From the NCBI RefSeq assembly GCF_008932295.1, contig NZ_WBWA01000010.1, forward strand, positions 78,457 to 142,456: a DNA stretch of 64,000 bases. Reading direction: 5' to 3'. The position numbers and the translations under genes are program-made. The stretch is from Brucella tritici (GTDB lineage Bacteria > Pseudomonadota > Alphaproteobacteria > Rhizobiales > Rhizobiaceae). The notes under the pieces are model-generated. The model was not told where the DNA came from, searched no databases, and saw nothing but the letters and a program-made list of their open reading frames with translations. Positions 1 through 8,973 of this stretch are shown here, piece after piece (position 1 is the first letter of the stretch; every line of letters starts with the position of its first letter).

Positions 1-181
1 GATGCCCTTTTCCCAGCCCACCAATGGCTGGGTTGCAAGACATAATGCCAATAGTATCAAAGCGATGTGTTACAAGCGCGGTCTTGGCATCTGCGCGCGC
101 AGATGCAGAAGCAGCTTCGCATCCCGCGTGGCCGCCGCCGATCACAATGACATCAAAGACTGTGGCTTCGGTCGAACTCAT
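1..181 (-). CDS. mnmG: tRNA U34 carboxymethylaminomethyl modification enzyme MnmG (N-terminal part, cut by window edge)
   Basis: Only the first 60 codons lie in the window. MnmG (GidA) is the FAD-dependent partner of MnmE and modifies the wobble uridine of certain tRNAs. The reverse strand begins [20 protein letters not shown] and contains the dinucleotide-binding GGGHAGCEA motif, then [12 protein letters not shown], both typical of this family. The ATG at 181 is preferred because an AGGA lies about 7 bases upstream; an in-frame ATG at 190 has no spaced ribosome site. It lies downstream of mnmE on the same strand, the usual alphaproteobacterial order near the origin (mnmE-mnmG-rsmG-parA-parB). 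Confidence 0.93.
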   Translation of the reverse strand, partial: MSSTEATVFDVIVIGGGHAGCEAASASARADAKTALVTHRFDTIGIMSCNPAIGGLGKGH

Positions 182-359
182 TGGGTTCATCCTGACGCAA
201 CTCGAATCCGTTTCTGAAAGATGTCTCTTTGCCACGAATGGGCCTGAAACGGAAGATCAAATTGGCGGGTCGCGCGATCAAATCTCGGCGAAAGAGCGAC
301 TCATGAATGAAAGAGGGAGTCAATCACCCCAGTCAGTCACCTCAGCGAGATTCCACAGA

Positions 360-375
360 TGTTTCACGTGAAACA
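360..375. promoter_or_regulatory. parS: parS centromere site (perfect 16-bp palindrome)
   Basis: The sequence TGTTTCACGTGAAACA is a perfect palindrome identical to the widely conserved chromosomal parS consensus bound by ParB. It lies in the mnmE-mnmG gap. ParB loading here would mark the origin region for segregation. Confidence 0.9.
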
Positions 376-397
376 ATTTTCAAGGCAAATCATCACG

Positions 398-413
398 TGT
401 TTCACGTGAATCA
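398..413. promoter_or_regulatory. parS: second parS site, one mismatch, overlapping the mnmE stop codon
   Basis: TGTTTCACGTGAATCA matches 15 of 16 bases of the parS consensus, 38 bp from the first copy. Its last three bases are the complement of the mnmE TGA stop, so the deviation from the palindrome includes bases read as that stop codon. Confidence 0.75.
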
Positions 414-1739
414 TTTTCCAATACAGAACTGCGAGAAAATAACGTCCAGAATCTCTTCGACATCAACATCTCCGGTAATGCGTCCGAGATGCTGAGACGC
501 GAGGCGCATGTTCTCAGCACGGAGTTCAAGCGGAAGATTTGTCCCGCTTATAGCCCTGTCGATTTCAGCAACAGTAGATCGCAGAAGGTTGATATGCCTC
601 TGCCGTGTAGGAACAGCATCCTCAATCTGGCCAATCTGCGCTTCAGCAAAGCTCTGGAGTGCATTCAACAATCCATCCAATCCCTCACCGTTTTTCGTCG
701 AGATGCGATAGGACCAGTTACCGGAAGGCTCCCCTTTCAGATCAGCCTTCGTCCCGATTCTCCATAATATTGCTGATGTTTCATCGGGCGTGACCTCTAT
801 GGGATCACTCATATCCTCCAGCAAAAGGACCAGATCAGCATCTGCCATACGCGCGCGGGCGCGTTCAATTCCGATTTTCTCGACCGAACTATCGGTCTCC
901 CGCAAACCTGCTGTATCCGTCACGTAGACCGGGATGTCACCCAGATCGAGTTTGACTTCCAAAAGATCGCGAGTCGTTCCCGCTTCTTCCGATATGATCG
1001 CCACTTCGCGCCCGGCCAGAAAGTTCAACAGGCTGGATTTACCGGCATTCGGCGCACCAACAATCACAACATGCAGCCCGTCGCGTAACATGGAAGCACG
1101 CTTGCCGCTTGCTATATGGTTCTCGATTTCTCTCTTCAGCAGTGCCAGCGACTGCCAGACCTGCTCTGATACGGAACCCGGAACATCGCTTTCATCGGCG
1201 AAGTCCAGCTCGGCTTCGATGAAAGCGCGCGCGCGCAGCAAACGCTGACGCCATTCCGTATAGAGTTCGCGCTGCGTGCCCGACGCGACCTGTAAAGCAA
1301 GCCGCCTCTGTCCCTCGGTTTCAGCCGCGATCAGATCTGCAAGCCCTTCGGCAATAGTCAGGTCCATCTTGCCATTGGAAAAAGCGCGTCGCGTAAACTC
1401 TCCGGCTTCCGCTATACGACAACCGGGAAGTTCTCCCATTTCAGATAAGAGCTTCTCGACAACGGCTTTACCGCCATGCAAATGAAATTCGGCGCAATCC
1501 TCGCCGGTAAAACTGTTCGGCCCAGGAAAAAACAGGATAAGTCCGCGATCGATTGAATCACCATTTCGGCCACGGAACAACTTATAGGCTGCATATCGCG
1601 GTGCCGGTATCGACCCAATTATCGTTTCGAGAACGAATCGAACTTTTGGGCCAGAAATGCGTACCACGGCAACACCGGACGGTAGGCGACCGCTCGATAA
1701 AGCAAAAATCGTATCTTGAAAGGAAGCGATCTCGCTCAT
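411..1739 (-). CDS. mnmE: tRNA modification GTPase MnmE
   Basis: MnmE (TrmE) works with MnmG on the wobble uridine, using GTP hydrolysis and a folate-derived one-carbon unit. The 442-residue protein has the expected layout: N-terminal folate-binding domain (about 1-120), helical region, inserted G domain (about 220-365) and a C-terminal helix ending FCIGK with the conserved cysteine. The P-loop GAPNAGKSS is at 228-236 and DTAG at 275-278. The base-recognition motif reads TKAD (330-333) rather than the canonical NKxD. It is followed by mnmG on the same strand, with two parS sites in the gap. Confidence 0.96.
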   Translation of the reverse strand: MSEIASFQDTIFALSSGRLPSGVAVVRISGPKVRFVLETIIGSIPAPRYAAYKLFRGRNGDSIDRGLILFFPGPNSFTGEDCAEFHLHGGKAVVEKLLSEMGELPGCRIAEAGEFTRRAFSNGKMDLTIAEGLADLIAAETEGQRRLALQVASGTQRELYTEWRQRLLRARAFIEAELDFADESDVPGSVSEQVWQSLALLKREIENHIASGKRASMLRDGLHVVIVGAPNAGKSSLLNFLAGREVAIISEEAGTTRDLLEVKLDLGDIPVYVTDTAGLRETDSSVEKIGIERARARMADADLVLLLEDMSDPIEVTPDETSAILWRIGTKADLKGEPSGNWSYRISTKNGEGLDGLLNALQSFAEAQIGQIEDAVPTRQRHINLLRSTVAEIDRAISGTNLPLELRAENMRLASQHLGRITGDVDVEEILDVIFSQFCIGK

Positions 1740-1832
1740 TTCATTTCCTGACCTATAATCAATAAGGACGAAAGCAACCTGACGGGTGCTGAAGGAATGG
1801 CATATTCATTCGTGCAGTGAAAGAAAAGCCTT

Positions 1833-3863
1833 ATGACTGAGTTAGACCGCACTCGCCTCGCTGGCAGCAACCGCCTTTCCGGTGAACCAAGCGCCTATCT
1901 GCGCCAGCACGCGGACAATCCTGTTCACTGGCAGCCCTGGGGCAGGCAAGCGCTGGATGCTGCAAGGGAGCTCGACCGGCCGATTCTGCTTTCAGTTGGT
2001 TATGCTGCCTGCCACTGGTGTCATGTCATGGCGCATGAGTCCTTTGAAAATCCTGATGTGGCGGAAGTGATGAATGCCTTGTTCGTCAATGTGAAGGTGG
2101 ACCGCGAGGAACGGCCCGACATAGACCAGATATATATGGCAGCGCTTGGAGCGATGGGACAACAGGGTGGCTGGCCGCTTACCATGTTTCTGAGGCCAGA
2201 CGGAAAGCCCTTCTGGGGCGGCACCTATTTTCCCCCGCACAAGCGCCACAACATGCCCGGCTTTGTCGATGTGCTGCATGCGGTCAATAATCTTTGGCAT
2301 AGGGATAAAGAGAAAATTAACCATAATGCACAGGCCGTCTTCGATCATCTGGAAGGCCGTCTGGCAGCGCAGATCGCCCCAATAACAAACGAAGTAGAAC
2401 GATTTGACGAGATCGCAACGCGCATCAGCAGCCTGATTGATCCCGTCCGGGGCGGAATAGAAGGAGCGCCCAAGTTCCCGAACGCGCCTTTCATGGACAA
2501 TCTATGGCTCTCCTGGCTCTATGGGCGCAACGAAACACATCGGGACAATTTCCTCCTGTCGCTCAAAATTATGCTTCAGGGCGGGATTTACGACCATCTG
2601 GGCGGTGGGCTTTGCCGCTACTCCACCGATGCCAACTGGCTGGTGCCGCATTTCGAAAAAATGCTCTATGACAATGCTCAGTTCATTCGCCATGCGACTT
2701 ACGCATTCGCCGAGACCGGAAATGATTTGTTTCGTTTACGAATCGAAGAGACCGTCGATTGGCTGATCCGGGAAATGCGTTTGTCCGACGGAAGTTTTGC
2801 ATCCAGCCTGGACGCCGATAGCGAAGGTGAGGAAGGACGGTTTTACGTCTGGAGCGAGCAGGAAATCGATAAGGCGCTTGGCAATGATAGCGAAGCCTTC
2901 AAGGACTATTACGGTGTCACAGCAGACGGAAACTGGGATGGCCAGAATATTCTGAACCGTCTTCACGCAGTCGATAACGGCACGTCCCTGCCCCCAATGA
3001 TAGAAGCATCGCGGCAGAAGCTGCTTGCGCATCGCGAATTGCGGGTCCATCCCGGGCGGGATGAAAAGGCGCTGACCGACTGGAATGGGCTTGCCATTCG
3101 TGCATTGGCCGAAGCAGGCCGGAGTTTTGGACGGCAGGACTGGATCAATCTGGCGGTCGATGCCTATCGCTCCATAGTGAGCAGCTTTCGCGACGGCCGG
3201 ATCGCACATTGCCGCATGGAAAATTCGCTTCTCTACCCTGCCCTTTCAACTGATTATGCATCGATGATCAATGCAGCCATTGCTCTTTATGAAGCAACGA
3301 GCGAACAGGCGTTCATCGATGATGCATTGAAATTCAAGAAGTCGCTCGATGACGATCACCGCGATGATACCGGTAATTATCGCCTGTCTGCACTGGATGC
3401 TGATGACGTCATCCTGCACGCCTATGGCGACTATGATGAAGCGATACCGAGCGCGACCAGCCAGATCATTGAAGCACTGACAAGACTGTTTCTGGCGACG
3501 GGTAATATCGATCTCTATCAGAGCAATGAGAAGCTGATAGAACAGGCACTCGGGCGAGCCTTCGCGCAGCAATATGGACAGATTGGAATATTGAATGCGG
3601 CTCGCTTTGCAGCCGAACCGCTTTCCCTTGTCGTGGCAACCGAGGACAATGCCGGAGAACTTGTTTCGACGGCGAATCGAAATCCCGATCCACGACGTGT
3701 GGACAAGTTTGTGCGATTTGAGGCGGGCAGGACAATAGAACTCCCGACCGGGGGAACTGCGGAGCCTGAACATCCGTCGGCCCGGTTCTGCAAGGGGCAT
3801 GTCTGCCTGCCCCCCGTTGAAAGCGCCGATGCTTTGCGGCTGCTCCTCGGCAAAGCATCCTGA
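1833..3863 (+). CDS. DUF255 thioredoxin-like / six-hairpin glycosidase-like protein (YyaL family)
   Basis: A 676-residue protein of the DUF255 (spermatogenesis-associated 20-like) family. The N-terminal quarter is a thioredoxin-fold domain whose active-site-like motif is CHWC (60-63), followed by HVMAHESFE and the segment GGWPLTMFL. The rest resembles an alpha/alpha-barrel glycosidase fold, with HFEKMLYDNAQ and a GLAIRALAEAG helix typical of the family. No signal peptide is visible, so it is probably cytoplasmic. The biochemical role of the family is not established. It is transcribed away from mnmE and converges on rho, with a GC-rich hairpin between. Confidence 0.88.
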   Translation: MTELDRTRLAGSNRLSGEPSAYLRQHADNPVHWQPWGRQALDAARELDRPILLSVGYAACHWCHVMAHESFENPDVAEVMNALFVNVKVDREERPDIDQIYMAALGAMGQQGGWPLTMFLRPDGKPFWGGTYFPPHKRHNMPGFVDVLHAVNNLWHRDKEKINHNAQAVFDHLEGRLAAQIAPITNEVERFDEIATRISSLIDPVRGGIEGAPKFPNAPFMDNLWLSWLYGRNETHRDNFLLSLKIMLQGGIYDHLGGGLCRYSTDANWLVPHFEKMLYDNAQFIRHATYAFAETGNDLFRLRIEETVDWLIREMRLSDGSFASSLDADSEGEEGRFYVWSEQEIDKALGNDSEAFKDYYGVTADGNWDGQNILNRLHAVDNGTSLPPMIEASRQKLLAHRELRVHPGRDEKALTDWNGLAIRALAEAGRSFGRQDWINLAVDAYRSIVSSFRDGRIAHCRMENSLLYPALSTDYASMINAAIALYEATSEQAFIDDALKFKKSLDDDHRDDTGNYRLSALDADDVILHAYGDYDEAIPSATSQIIEALTRLFLATGNIDLYQSNEKLIEQALGRAFAQQYGQIGILNAARFAAEPLSLVVATEDNAGELVSTANRNPDPRRVDKFVRFEAGRTIELPTGGTAEPEHPSARFCKGHVCLPPVESADALRLLLGKAS

Positions 3864-3867
3864 AACA

Positions 3868-3902
3868 AGAAGCGCCGCAACGGTTTCCCGCGCGGCGCTT
3901 CT
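3868..3902. terminator. hairpin between convergent DUF255 gene and rho
   Basis: An 11-bp perfect inverted repeat (AGAAGCGCCGC and GCGGCGCTTCT) separates the two convergent genes. No T-run follows directly on either strand, so it could be a weak intrinsic terminator or an RNA 3'-end stabiliser. Confidence 0.55.
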
Positions 3903-3926
3903 CAAACGGTTTTAACCGAACAATGT

Positions 3927-5192
3927 TTAGGTATTCATCGAGTCGAAGAATTCCGAATTGCTCTTGGTCTGCTTGAGCTTGTCGATAAGGAATTCGATCG
4001 CATCGGTGGTGCCCATCGGCGCGAGGATACGGCGCAGAACGAAAATCTTCTGCAGATCGGCGCGCGGAACCAGCAGGTCTTCCTTGCGGGTGCCGGACTT
4101 GAGAATATCCATGGCCGGGAAGATGCGCTTATCTGCAACCTTGCGGTCGAGCACGATTTCCGAGTTGCCGGTGCCCTTGAATTCTTCAAAGATCACTTCG
4201 TCCATACGGCTGCCCGTATCGATCAGCGCGGTTGCGATGATAGTCAGCGAACCACCTTCTTCGATATTACGCGCTGCACCGAAGAAACGCTTCGGGCGCT
4301 GCAATGCGTTGGCGTCCACACCACCGGTCAGAACCTTACCGGAAGACGGCACGACCGTGTTGTAGGCGCGGCCGAGACGAGTGATCGAGTCGAGCAGGAT
4401 CACAACATCGCGACCATGTTCGACAAGGCGCTTGGCCTTTTCGATGACCATTTCGGCCACCTGAACGTGACGCGCTGCCGGTTCATCAAAGGTCGAGGAA
4501 ATCACTTCGCCCTTCACCGAGCGCTGCATGTCGGTCACTTCTTCCGGACGTTCATCGATCAGGAGAACGATCAGATAGCATTCCGGATGATTTGCGGTGA
4601 TCGAATGAGCGATGTTCTGAAGAAGAACAGTCTTACCGGTACGTGGCGGAGCGACGATCAGGCCGCGCTGGCCCTTGCCGAGCGGTGCCACCAGGTCGAT
4701 GACGCGCGGGGAAAGATCCTTGGAGGTTGGAACTTCGAGTTCCATCTTGAAGCGCTCATTGGGATAGAGCGGCGTCAGATTGTCGAAGTGAACCTTGTGC
4801 CGGATTTTTTCAGGATCTTCGAAATTGATCGTATTGACCTTGAGCAGCGCGAAATAACGCTCGCCTTCCTTGGGGCCGCGGATCGGGCCTTCGACCGTGT
4901 CACCGGTCTTGAGAGAAAAACGACGTAGCTGCGAGGGAGAAATATAAATATCGTCTGGACCCGGCAGGTAGTTGGCATCAGCAGAGCGCAGGAAGCCAAA
5001 TCCGTCCTGCAGCACTTCAACGACGCCCTCGCCGATAATTTCGACGTCCTGGGCCGCCAGCTTCTTGAGGATCGCGAACATCAGTTCCTGCTTGCGCATG
5101 GCGCTCGCGTTTTCGACCTCAAGCGTTTCGGCAAAAGCCAGCAGCTCCACCGGTGTCTTGTTCTTTAGTTCTTGTAGTTTCATTTCCTGCAT
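3927..5192 (-). CDS. rho: transcription termination factor Rho
   Basis: Rho is the hexameric RNA-dependent ATPase that ends transcription of untranslated RNA. The reading frame continues upstream to 5411, but the protein clearly starts at [14 protein letters not shown] (ATG at 5192), giving 421 residues, the usual length. The N-terminal RNA-binding domain includes the DGFGFLR cold-shock-like segment. The ATPase core has [17 protein letters not shown] (Walker A), the [14 protein letters not shown] segment and the Q/R-loop region. The 73 residues encoded upstream lack family similarity and are probably leader RNA. The gene converges with the DUF255 gene. Confidence 0.97.
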   Translation of the reverse strand: MQEMKLQELKNKTPVELLAFAETLEVENASAMRKQELMFAILKKLAAQDVEIIGEGVVEVLQDGFGFLRSADANYLPGPDDIYISPSQLRRFSLKTGDTVEGPIRGPKEGERYFALLKVNTINFEDPEKIRHKVHFDNLTPLYPNERFKMELEVPTSKDLSPRVIDLVAPLGKGQRGLIVAPPRTGKTVLLQNIAHSITANHPECYLIVLLIDERPEEVTDMQRSVKGEVISSTFDEPAARHVQVAEMVIEKAKRLVEHGRDVVILLDSITRLGRAYNTVVPSSGKVLTGGVDANALQRPKRFFGAARNIEEGGSLTIIATALIDTGSRMDEVIFEEFKGTGNSEIVLDRKVADKRIFPAMDILKSGTRKEDLLVPRADLQKIFVLRRILAPMGTTDAIEFLIDKLKQTKSNSEFFDSMNT

Positions 5193-5513
5193 GGATGAGG
5201 AACTCTTTTTAAAATGTAAGGAGAAAATGCAGTTGTTCGGAAAGGTGGCCACCTGAACGTCGTGACCGGCATCGAAGGCCTGCTGTCTTGAAGGGAAGAG
5301 GCTTTCTACATACTGATTTGCAGCATGCAGAGCAAGTCTCATGTAGGGATAGCGCAAAATTTCTGCAACAGAAAAATGGCAGAAAACCGGCAAGCGGGAT
5401 TGATTGTCCACGGTGCCGGAGAAATACCGGTTAGAGCCGGATCGCTCTAACTACCTGTTTTCAAACAGTCCGGCAAAGCCGTTTCCCACTCTGCCGGAAC
5501 TGTTGTTGTTGAA
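5193..5513 (-). other. rho leader region
   Basis: About 320 bases separate the rho start from hemJ. The segment happens to stay open in the rho frame up to 5411 but has no recognisable coding content. A long untranslated leader would fit the known autogenous control of rho by its own product, but no specific structure was identified here. Confidence 0.4.
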
Positions 5514-6050
5514 TCAGAACGGCTTAACGATCACCAATATGACGATCAAGATCATCAGAACTGTCGGCACTTCATTGATGATTCGCCAATGTTTGGCCGA
5601 GCGCATGTTGCGGTCTTCAGCAAAAAGCCGCGTGGATTTTGCCAGATAGCCGTGCAGGCCGGACATCAGTATAACCAGCAGCAGCTTTGCATGCAGCCAG
5701 CCGCCCTGGAAACCGAAAATTTCCCAGGCCATCCACAGTCCGGCAATCCAGGTTACGATCATGGCCGGATTGATGATGAAGCGCAGCAACCGCTTTTCCA
5801 TCACCTTGAAGGTTTCCGATGTTTCGGAACCGGGCTTTGCGGCACAATGATAGACGAACAGGCGCGGCAGATAGAGCATTCCCGCCATCCAGGCGATAAC
5901 GGCAATCACATGCAGTGACTTGATCCAAAGATAGGCATCGGCTGGATTCACGTGAAACAATGCCCAGACGCCGAGCGCCACCACAACCAGCGAAACGACA
6001 GTGCGGATGACAACTGCCGATCCGCGATTTTCCGGAGCTGTCTGGCTCAT
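5514..6050 (-). CDS. hemJ: protoporphyrinogen IX oxidase HemJ, membrane protein
   Basis: HemJ (UPF0093) oxidises protoporphyrinogen IX to protoporphyrin IX, the penultimate step of haem synthesis, in bacteria that lack HemG and HemY. The 178-residue protein is hydrophobic with about four membrane helices and carries the conserved [20 protein letters not shown] segment (His in the first helix), [16 protein letters not shown], and the C-terminal [17 protein letters not shown] segment. Its start overlaps the hemE stop by 4 bases, so the two haem genes are translationally coupled. A parS-like half-degenerate site lies inside at 5944-5959. Confidence 0.93.
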   Translation of the reverse strand: MSQTAPENRGSAVVIRTVVSLVVVALGVWALFHVNPADAYLWIKSLHVIAVIAWMAGMLYLPRLFVYHCAAKPGSETSETFKVMEKRLLRFIINPAMIVTWIAGLWMAWEIFGFQGGWLHAKLLLVILMSGLHGYLAKSTRLFAEDRNMRSAKHWRIINEVPTVLMILIVILVIVKPF

Positions 6051-7072
6051 GATTTTCCTCCGCGAATACGGTCGATCATACGATGCACATTCTCGATCGG
6101 TGCCTGTGGCGTGATTCCGTGCCCGAGATTGAAGATCAGCGGGCCCTGGCCGAGACGTTCGAGAATCGTGTCCACGCCTTCATCCAGCGCATTACCGCCT
6201 GCCACCACGCGCAGCGGATCGAGATTGCCCTGTATCGCGCCTTCTTCCTGAAGGGCGGCAGCGAAGGAAAAGGGGACTGACCAGTCAAGACCAAGGGCGT
6301 CCACACCGGTCTTTTCGCGATAGCCTGCATAAAGCATCCCTGCCCCTTTCGGGAAACCGATGATGCGTGCCTCCGGATAGACCGCCCTCACCTTCTGGAC
6401 GATCCGGGCAACGGGCTGGATGCAGAAACGCTCAAAGCAGTTCTCGTCCAGAACGCCAGACCATGAATCGAAAATCTGCACCGCATCGGCACCGGCATCG
6501 AGCTGCTCGATGAGATATTCGGCGGAAACATCGGCAAGATCGTTCAGGAGCTTTTCAAAAGCTTCCGGGAAGCGATAGGCGAAAAGACGAGCAGGCGCTT
6601 GATCCGGTGTGCCATGACCGGCGATCATATAGGTCGCAACGGTCCAGGGGGCGCCACAGAAGCCCAGCAGCGTCGTTTCGTCGGGCAACTGCTCCCGCAG
6701 CAGCCGAACCGTCTCGTAGACCGGCTCCAGCCTTTTGGCGACGCCTTCCGTCTCAAGCCAGAAAATCTCGTCGGCATCAATCGGTGTCATCAAAGGTCCC
6801 TTGCCTTCTTCAAAGCGAAGGTCTCGTCCAAGGGCATGAGGAATGACAAGAATATCTGAAAAGAGAATGGCTGCATCAAAGCCAAACCGGCGGATCGGCT
6901 GAAGCGTCACTTCGACAGCAAGATCGGGCGAATAGCAGAGATCGAGAAAGCTCCCGGCCTTTTTCCGCGTCTCGCGATATTCGGGAAGATAGCGTCCGGC
7001 CTGGCGCATCATCCAGATGGGAGGTGGAAAGACCGTTTCACCGTCGATCACTCTCAAGACTTTGCGCTTCAT
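6047..7072 (-). CDS. hemE: uroporphyrinogen decarboxylase
   Basis: HemE removes four carboxyl groups from uroporphyrinogen III to give coproporphyrinogen III. The protein starts at [12 protein letters not shown] (ATG 7072, 341 residues); the longer open frame to 7222 runs into the origin region and is not family-like. Conserved features are [17 protein letters not shown], the FSDIL segment, [13 protein letters not shown], and the IFDSW motif. It is co-transcribed with hemJ. The next gene across the intergenic gap is ppsR, read the other way, exactly the arrangement that flanks the replication origin in Caulobacter. Confidence 0.96.
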   Translation of the reverse strand: MKRKVLRVIDGETVFPPPIWMMRQAGRYLPEYRETRKKAGSFLDLCYSPDLAVEVTLQPIRRFGFDAAILFSDILVIPHALGRDLRFEEGKGPLMTPIDADEIFWLETEGVAKRLEPVYETVRLLREQLPDETTLLGFCGAPWTVATYMIAGHGTPDQAPARLFAYRFPEAFEKLLNDLADVSAEYLIEQLDAGADAVQIFDSWSGVLDENCFERFCIQPVARIVQKVRAVYPEARIIGFPKGAGMLYAGYREKTGVDALGLDWSVPFSFAAALQEEGAIQGNLDPLRVVAGGNALDEGVDTILERLGQGPLIFNLGHGITPQAPIENVHRMIDRIRGGKS

Positions 7073-7527
7073 CTGATTTTTATCCGCCCTGTTGGTTACC
7101 TGATCCGGTTTTGGTCTGAAGTTATCCAGTCCGGTTCTCATAAAGAAAGGATGATTCAGGAATCTTTTGATTCTTAGAGTCTGTTGGAATCGGGGATTAA
7201 GGTCTGTCCCTGTTTTCCCCACAGTTCCGAATTTGCCATCTCATCCTGTGCAATCATTCACCGATAGTCTGACCAAATACAATGAAAACTCAATTCCCTC
7301 TTTTAATATAAAGGGTTACCAATTGACGCAGTTCATGAGGATTTGTGGAAAAGCTGGGAATTACGACGGGATTTCGCGTTTTCATGAGTCTTGTCCACAT
7401 ATGTTGATGACCACTCGCCACATGTTCGCCCGCTGTGGATGACTTGCCAAGTTTCCCACGGCCTGCCATGGCTTGTGGAAGACGTTCGGCCTTTACGCAC
7501 AGCCGTCAACAGGAGGGCAACAAAACT
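7073..7527. other. oriC: probable chromosomal replication origin (oriC)
   Basis: This 455-bp gap between divergent hemE and ppsR holds DnaA-box-like 9-mers: TGTGGAAAA (7344-7352), TTGTCCACA (7391-7399) and TGTGGATGA (7434-7442) each match TTATCCACA at 8 of 9 positions; TTATCCAGT (7122-7130), TTCCCCACA (7215-7223) and TGTGGAAGA (7474-7482) match at 7. An AT-rich stretch lies at about 7275-7325, and five GANTC sites cluster at 7153-7191. The location matches the Caulobacter Cori (hemE/RP001). No gene is supported within it; open frames here lack family similarity. Confidence 0.85.
7153..7191. promoter_or_regulatory. cluster of five GANTC (CcrM methylation) sites in oriC
   Basis: GANTC occurs at 7153-7157, 7160-7164, 7169-7173, 7177-7181 and 7187-7191, with a sixth at 7386-7390. 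CcrM methylates this sequence in alphaproteobacteria and links methylation state to replication timing. Confidence 0.7.
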
Positions 7528-8358
7528 GTGACCAGACCGCTTTCCTACTTTCATCTTCATCTGATTTCTGATGCGACGGGAGAGACTCTCCTGGCCGCGG
7601 GGCGTGCGGCGGCAGCGCAATATGCCAATGCGCGCGCCATCGAGCATATCTATCCGCTGATCCGCACCGAAAAGCAGTTGCGCAAGGTTCTTGAGGGCAT
7701 CGATGCGGAACCCGGCATCGTTCTCTATACTATTGTCGACCAGAAACTGGCGGCGATCATCGATGAATCCTGTGCCGAGATGGGCGTGCCGAGCGTTTCC
7801 GTGCTGGAGCCGGTGCTGAACACGTTTCAATCCTATCTCGGTGCGCCGGCTCACCGCCGCGCGAGTGCGCAGCATGTTCTCAATGCCGATTATTTCCGGC
7901 GGATCGACGCGCTCAATTTCACGATGGAACATGATGACGGGCAATTGCCCTATGACATTGAGGAAGCCGACGTTATTCTTGTCGGCATCTCACGCACATC
8001 CAAGACGCCGACGAGCATCTATCTCGCCAATCGCGGCATCAAGGCCACCAATGTTCCGATTGTGCTGGGGATTCCCCTGCCAGAGGTGCTTTTCACGGCG
8101 AAACGACCATTGATCGTGGGGCTGGTCGCGACGGCCGAACGGATTTCGCAAATCCGCCAGAACCGGCCGCTCGGCAATGTGCCGTCGTTGGATACCGGCC
8201 TCTATACGGATCGCGTTTCCATCTCGGAAGAACTGGCTTATGCGCGTAATATATGCAACCGCCACGGCTGGCCGATTATCGATGTGTCGCGCCGGTCGAT
8301 TGAGGAAACTGCAGCCGCCATTCTGGCGCTGCTCCGCGCGCATAGCGAAAAGGCATAA
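7528..8358 (+). CDS. ppsR: phosphoenolpyruvate synthase regulatory protein (pyruvate, water dikinase kinase/phosphorylase, DUF299)
   Basis: A DUF299 family protein that in characterised members phosphorylates and dephosphorylates PEP synthase or pyruvate phosphate dikinase. The GTG at 7528 is chosen because AGGAGG lies about 10 bases upstream and the sequence from [19 protein letters not shown] matches the family start (276 residues). The nucleotide-binding [15 protein letters not shown] segment lies in the middle, followed by [12 protein letters not shown]. This is the homologue of the gene next to the Caulobacter origin. It leads a rightward group with maf, aroE and coaE. Confidence 0.92.
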   Translation: MTRPLSYFHLHLISDATGETLLAAGRAAAAQYANARAIEHIYPLIRTEKQLRKVLEGIDAEPGIVLYTIVDQKLAAIIDESCAEMGVPSVSVLEPVLNTFQSYLGAPAHRRASAQHVLNADYFRRIDALNFTMEHDDGQLPYDIEEADVILVGISRTSKTPTSIYLANRGIKATNVPIVLGIPLPEVLFTAKRPLIVGLVATAERISQIRQNRPLGNVPSLDTGLYTDRVSISEELAYARNICNRHGWPIIDVSRRSIEETAAAILALLRAHSEKA

Positions 8359-8373
8359 ACAAGGATTGCAGCC

Positions 8374-8973
8374 ATGACGGACAAACTCGTTCTCGCCTCC
8401 AAAAGCCCCTTCCGTTCGGCTTTGTTGAAAAATGCCGGCATAGAGTTTTCAACAGCAAGCGCGGATATCGATGAGCGGGCGGTGGAAGCCCCGCTTTATG
8501 AAACGGGCGCCACGCCGGAAGAAGTCGCACAGGTTCTGGCCGAGGCGAAGGCGCTCGATGTGAGCGAGAAGAACCCCGGCGCGGTGGTGATCGGCTGCGA
8601 CCAGACATTGTCGCTCGGCGACGAGATTTTCCACAAGCCCGCAGATATGGAGGCGGCGCGCCGCCAGCTTCTGAAATTTTCCGGCAAGACCCACCAGTTG
8701 AACAGTGCTGTCGTGCTGGTGAAGGACGGCAAAACCCTGTGGCGTCACGTTTCGATTGCCCGCATGACCATGCGCGATCTCGATCCGGGTTTTGTCGGGC
8801 GTTATCTCGGTCGGGTGGGCGATGTCGCGCTTTCGAGCGTCGGCGCTTATCAGGTTGAAGGACCGGGCATTCAGCTTTTCGAGAAGATCGAAGGCGATTA
8901 TTTCACGATTGTCGGTCTGCCGCTGCTACCGCTGCTGGCTGAACTGCGGAAGGAAAAACTGATCGATGGCTAA
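8374..8973 (+). CDS. maf: Maf-like nucleotide pyrophosphatase
   Basis: Maf proteins hydrolyse non-canonical or modified nucleoside triphosphates and have been linked to septum inhibition. The 199-residue sequence opens with [18 protein letters not shown], matching the family signature (S-x-S/P-R-R/S), and has [11 protein letters not shown] with the conserved acidic residue and [13 protein letters not shown] toward the end. AAGGA precedes the ATG. Its last codons overlap the aroE start by 8 bases, so the two are probably coupled. Confidence 0.93.
   Translation: MTDKLVLASKSPFRSALLKNAGIEFSTASADIDERAVEAPLYETGATPEEVAQVLAEAKALDVSEKNPGAVVIGCDQTLSLGDEIFHKPADMEAARRQLLKFSGKTHQLNSAVVLVKDGKTLWRHVSIARMTMRDLDPGFVGRYLGRVGDVALSSVGAYQVEGPGIQLFEKIEGDYFTIVGLPLLPLLAELRKEKLIDG

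Noticed and set aside
3927..5411. Rho as a 494-residue protein starting at 5411
   Set aside because: The upstream 73 residues have no family similarity; the start at 5192 gives the standard 421 residues.
6047..7222. HemE starting at 7222
   Set aside because: The extra 50 residues lie in the origin region and are not HemE-like; the start at 7072 matches the family.
7300..7325. CtrA box in oriC (TTAA followed by GGTTACC)
   Set aside because: The second half does not match the TTAA-N7-TTAA consensus; it cannot be supported by eye.
7167..7442. A 91-residue forward frame within the hemE-ppsR gap
   Set aside because: No domain or family similarity, and it lies across DnaA-box-like sites; treated as chance within oriC.
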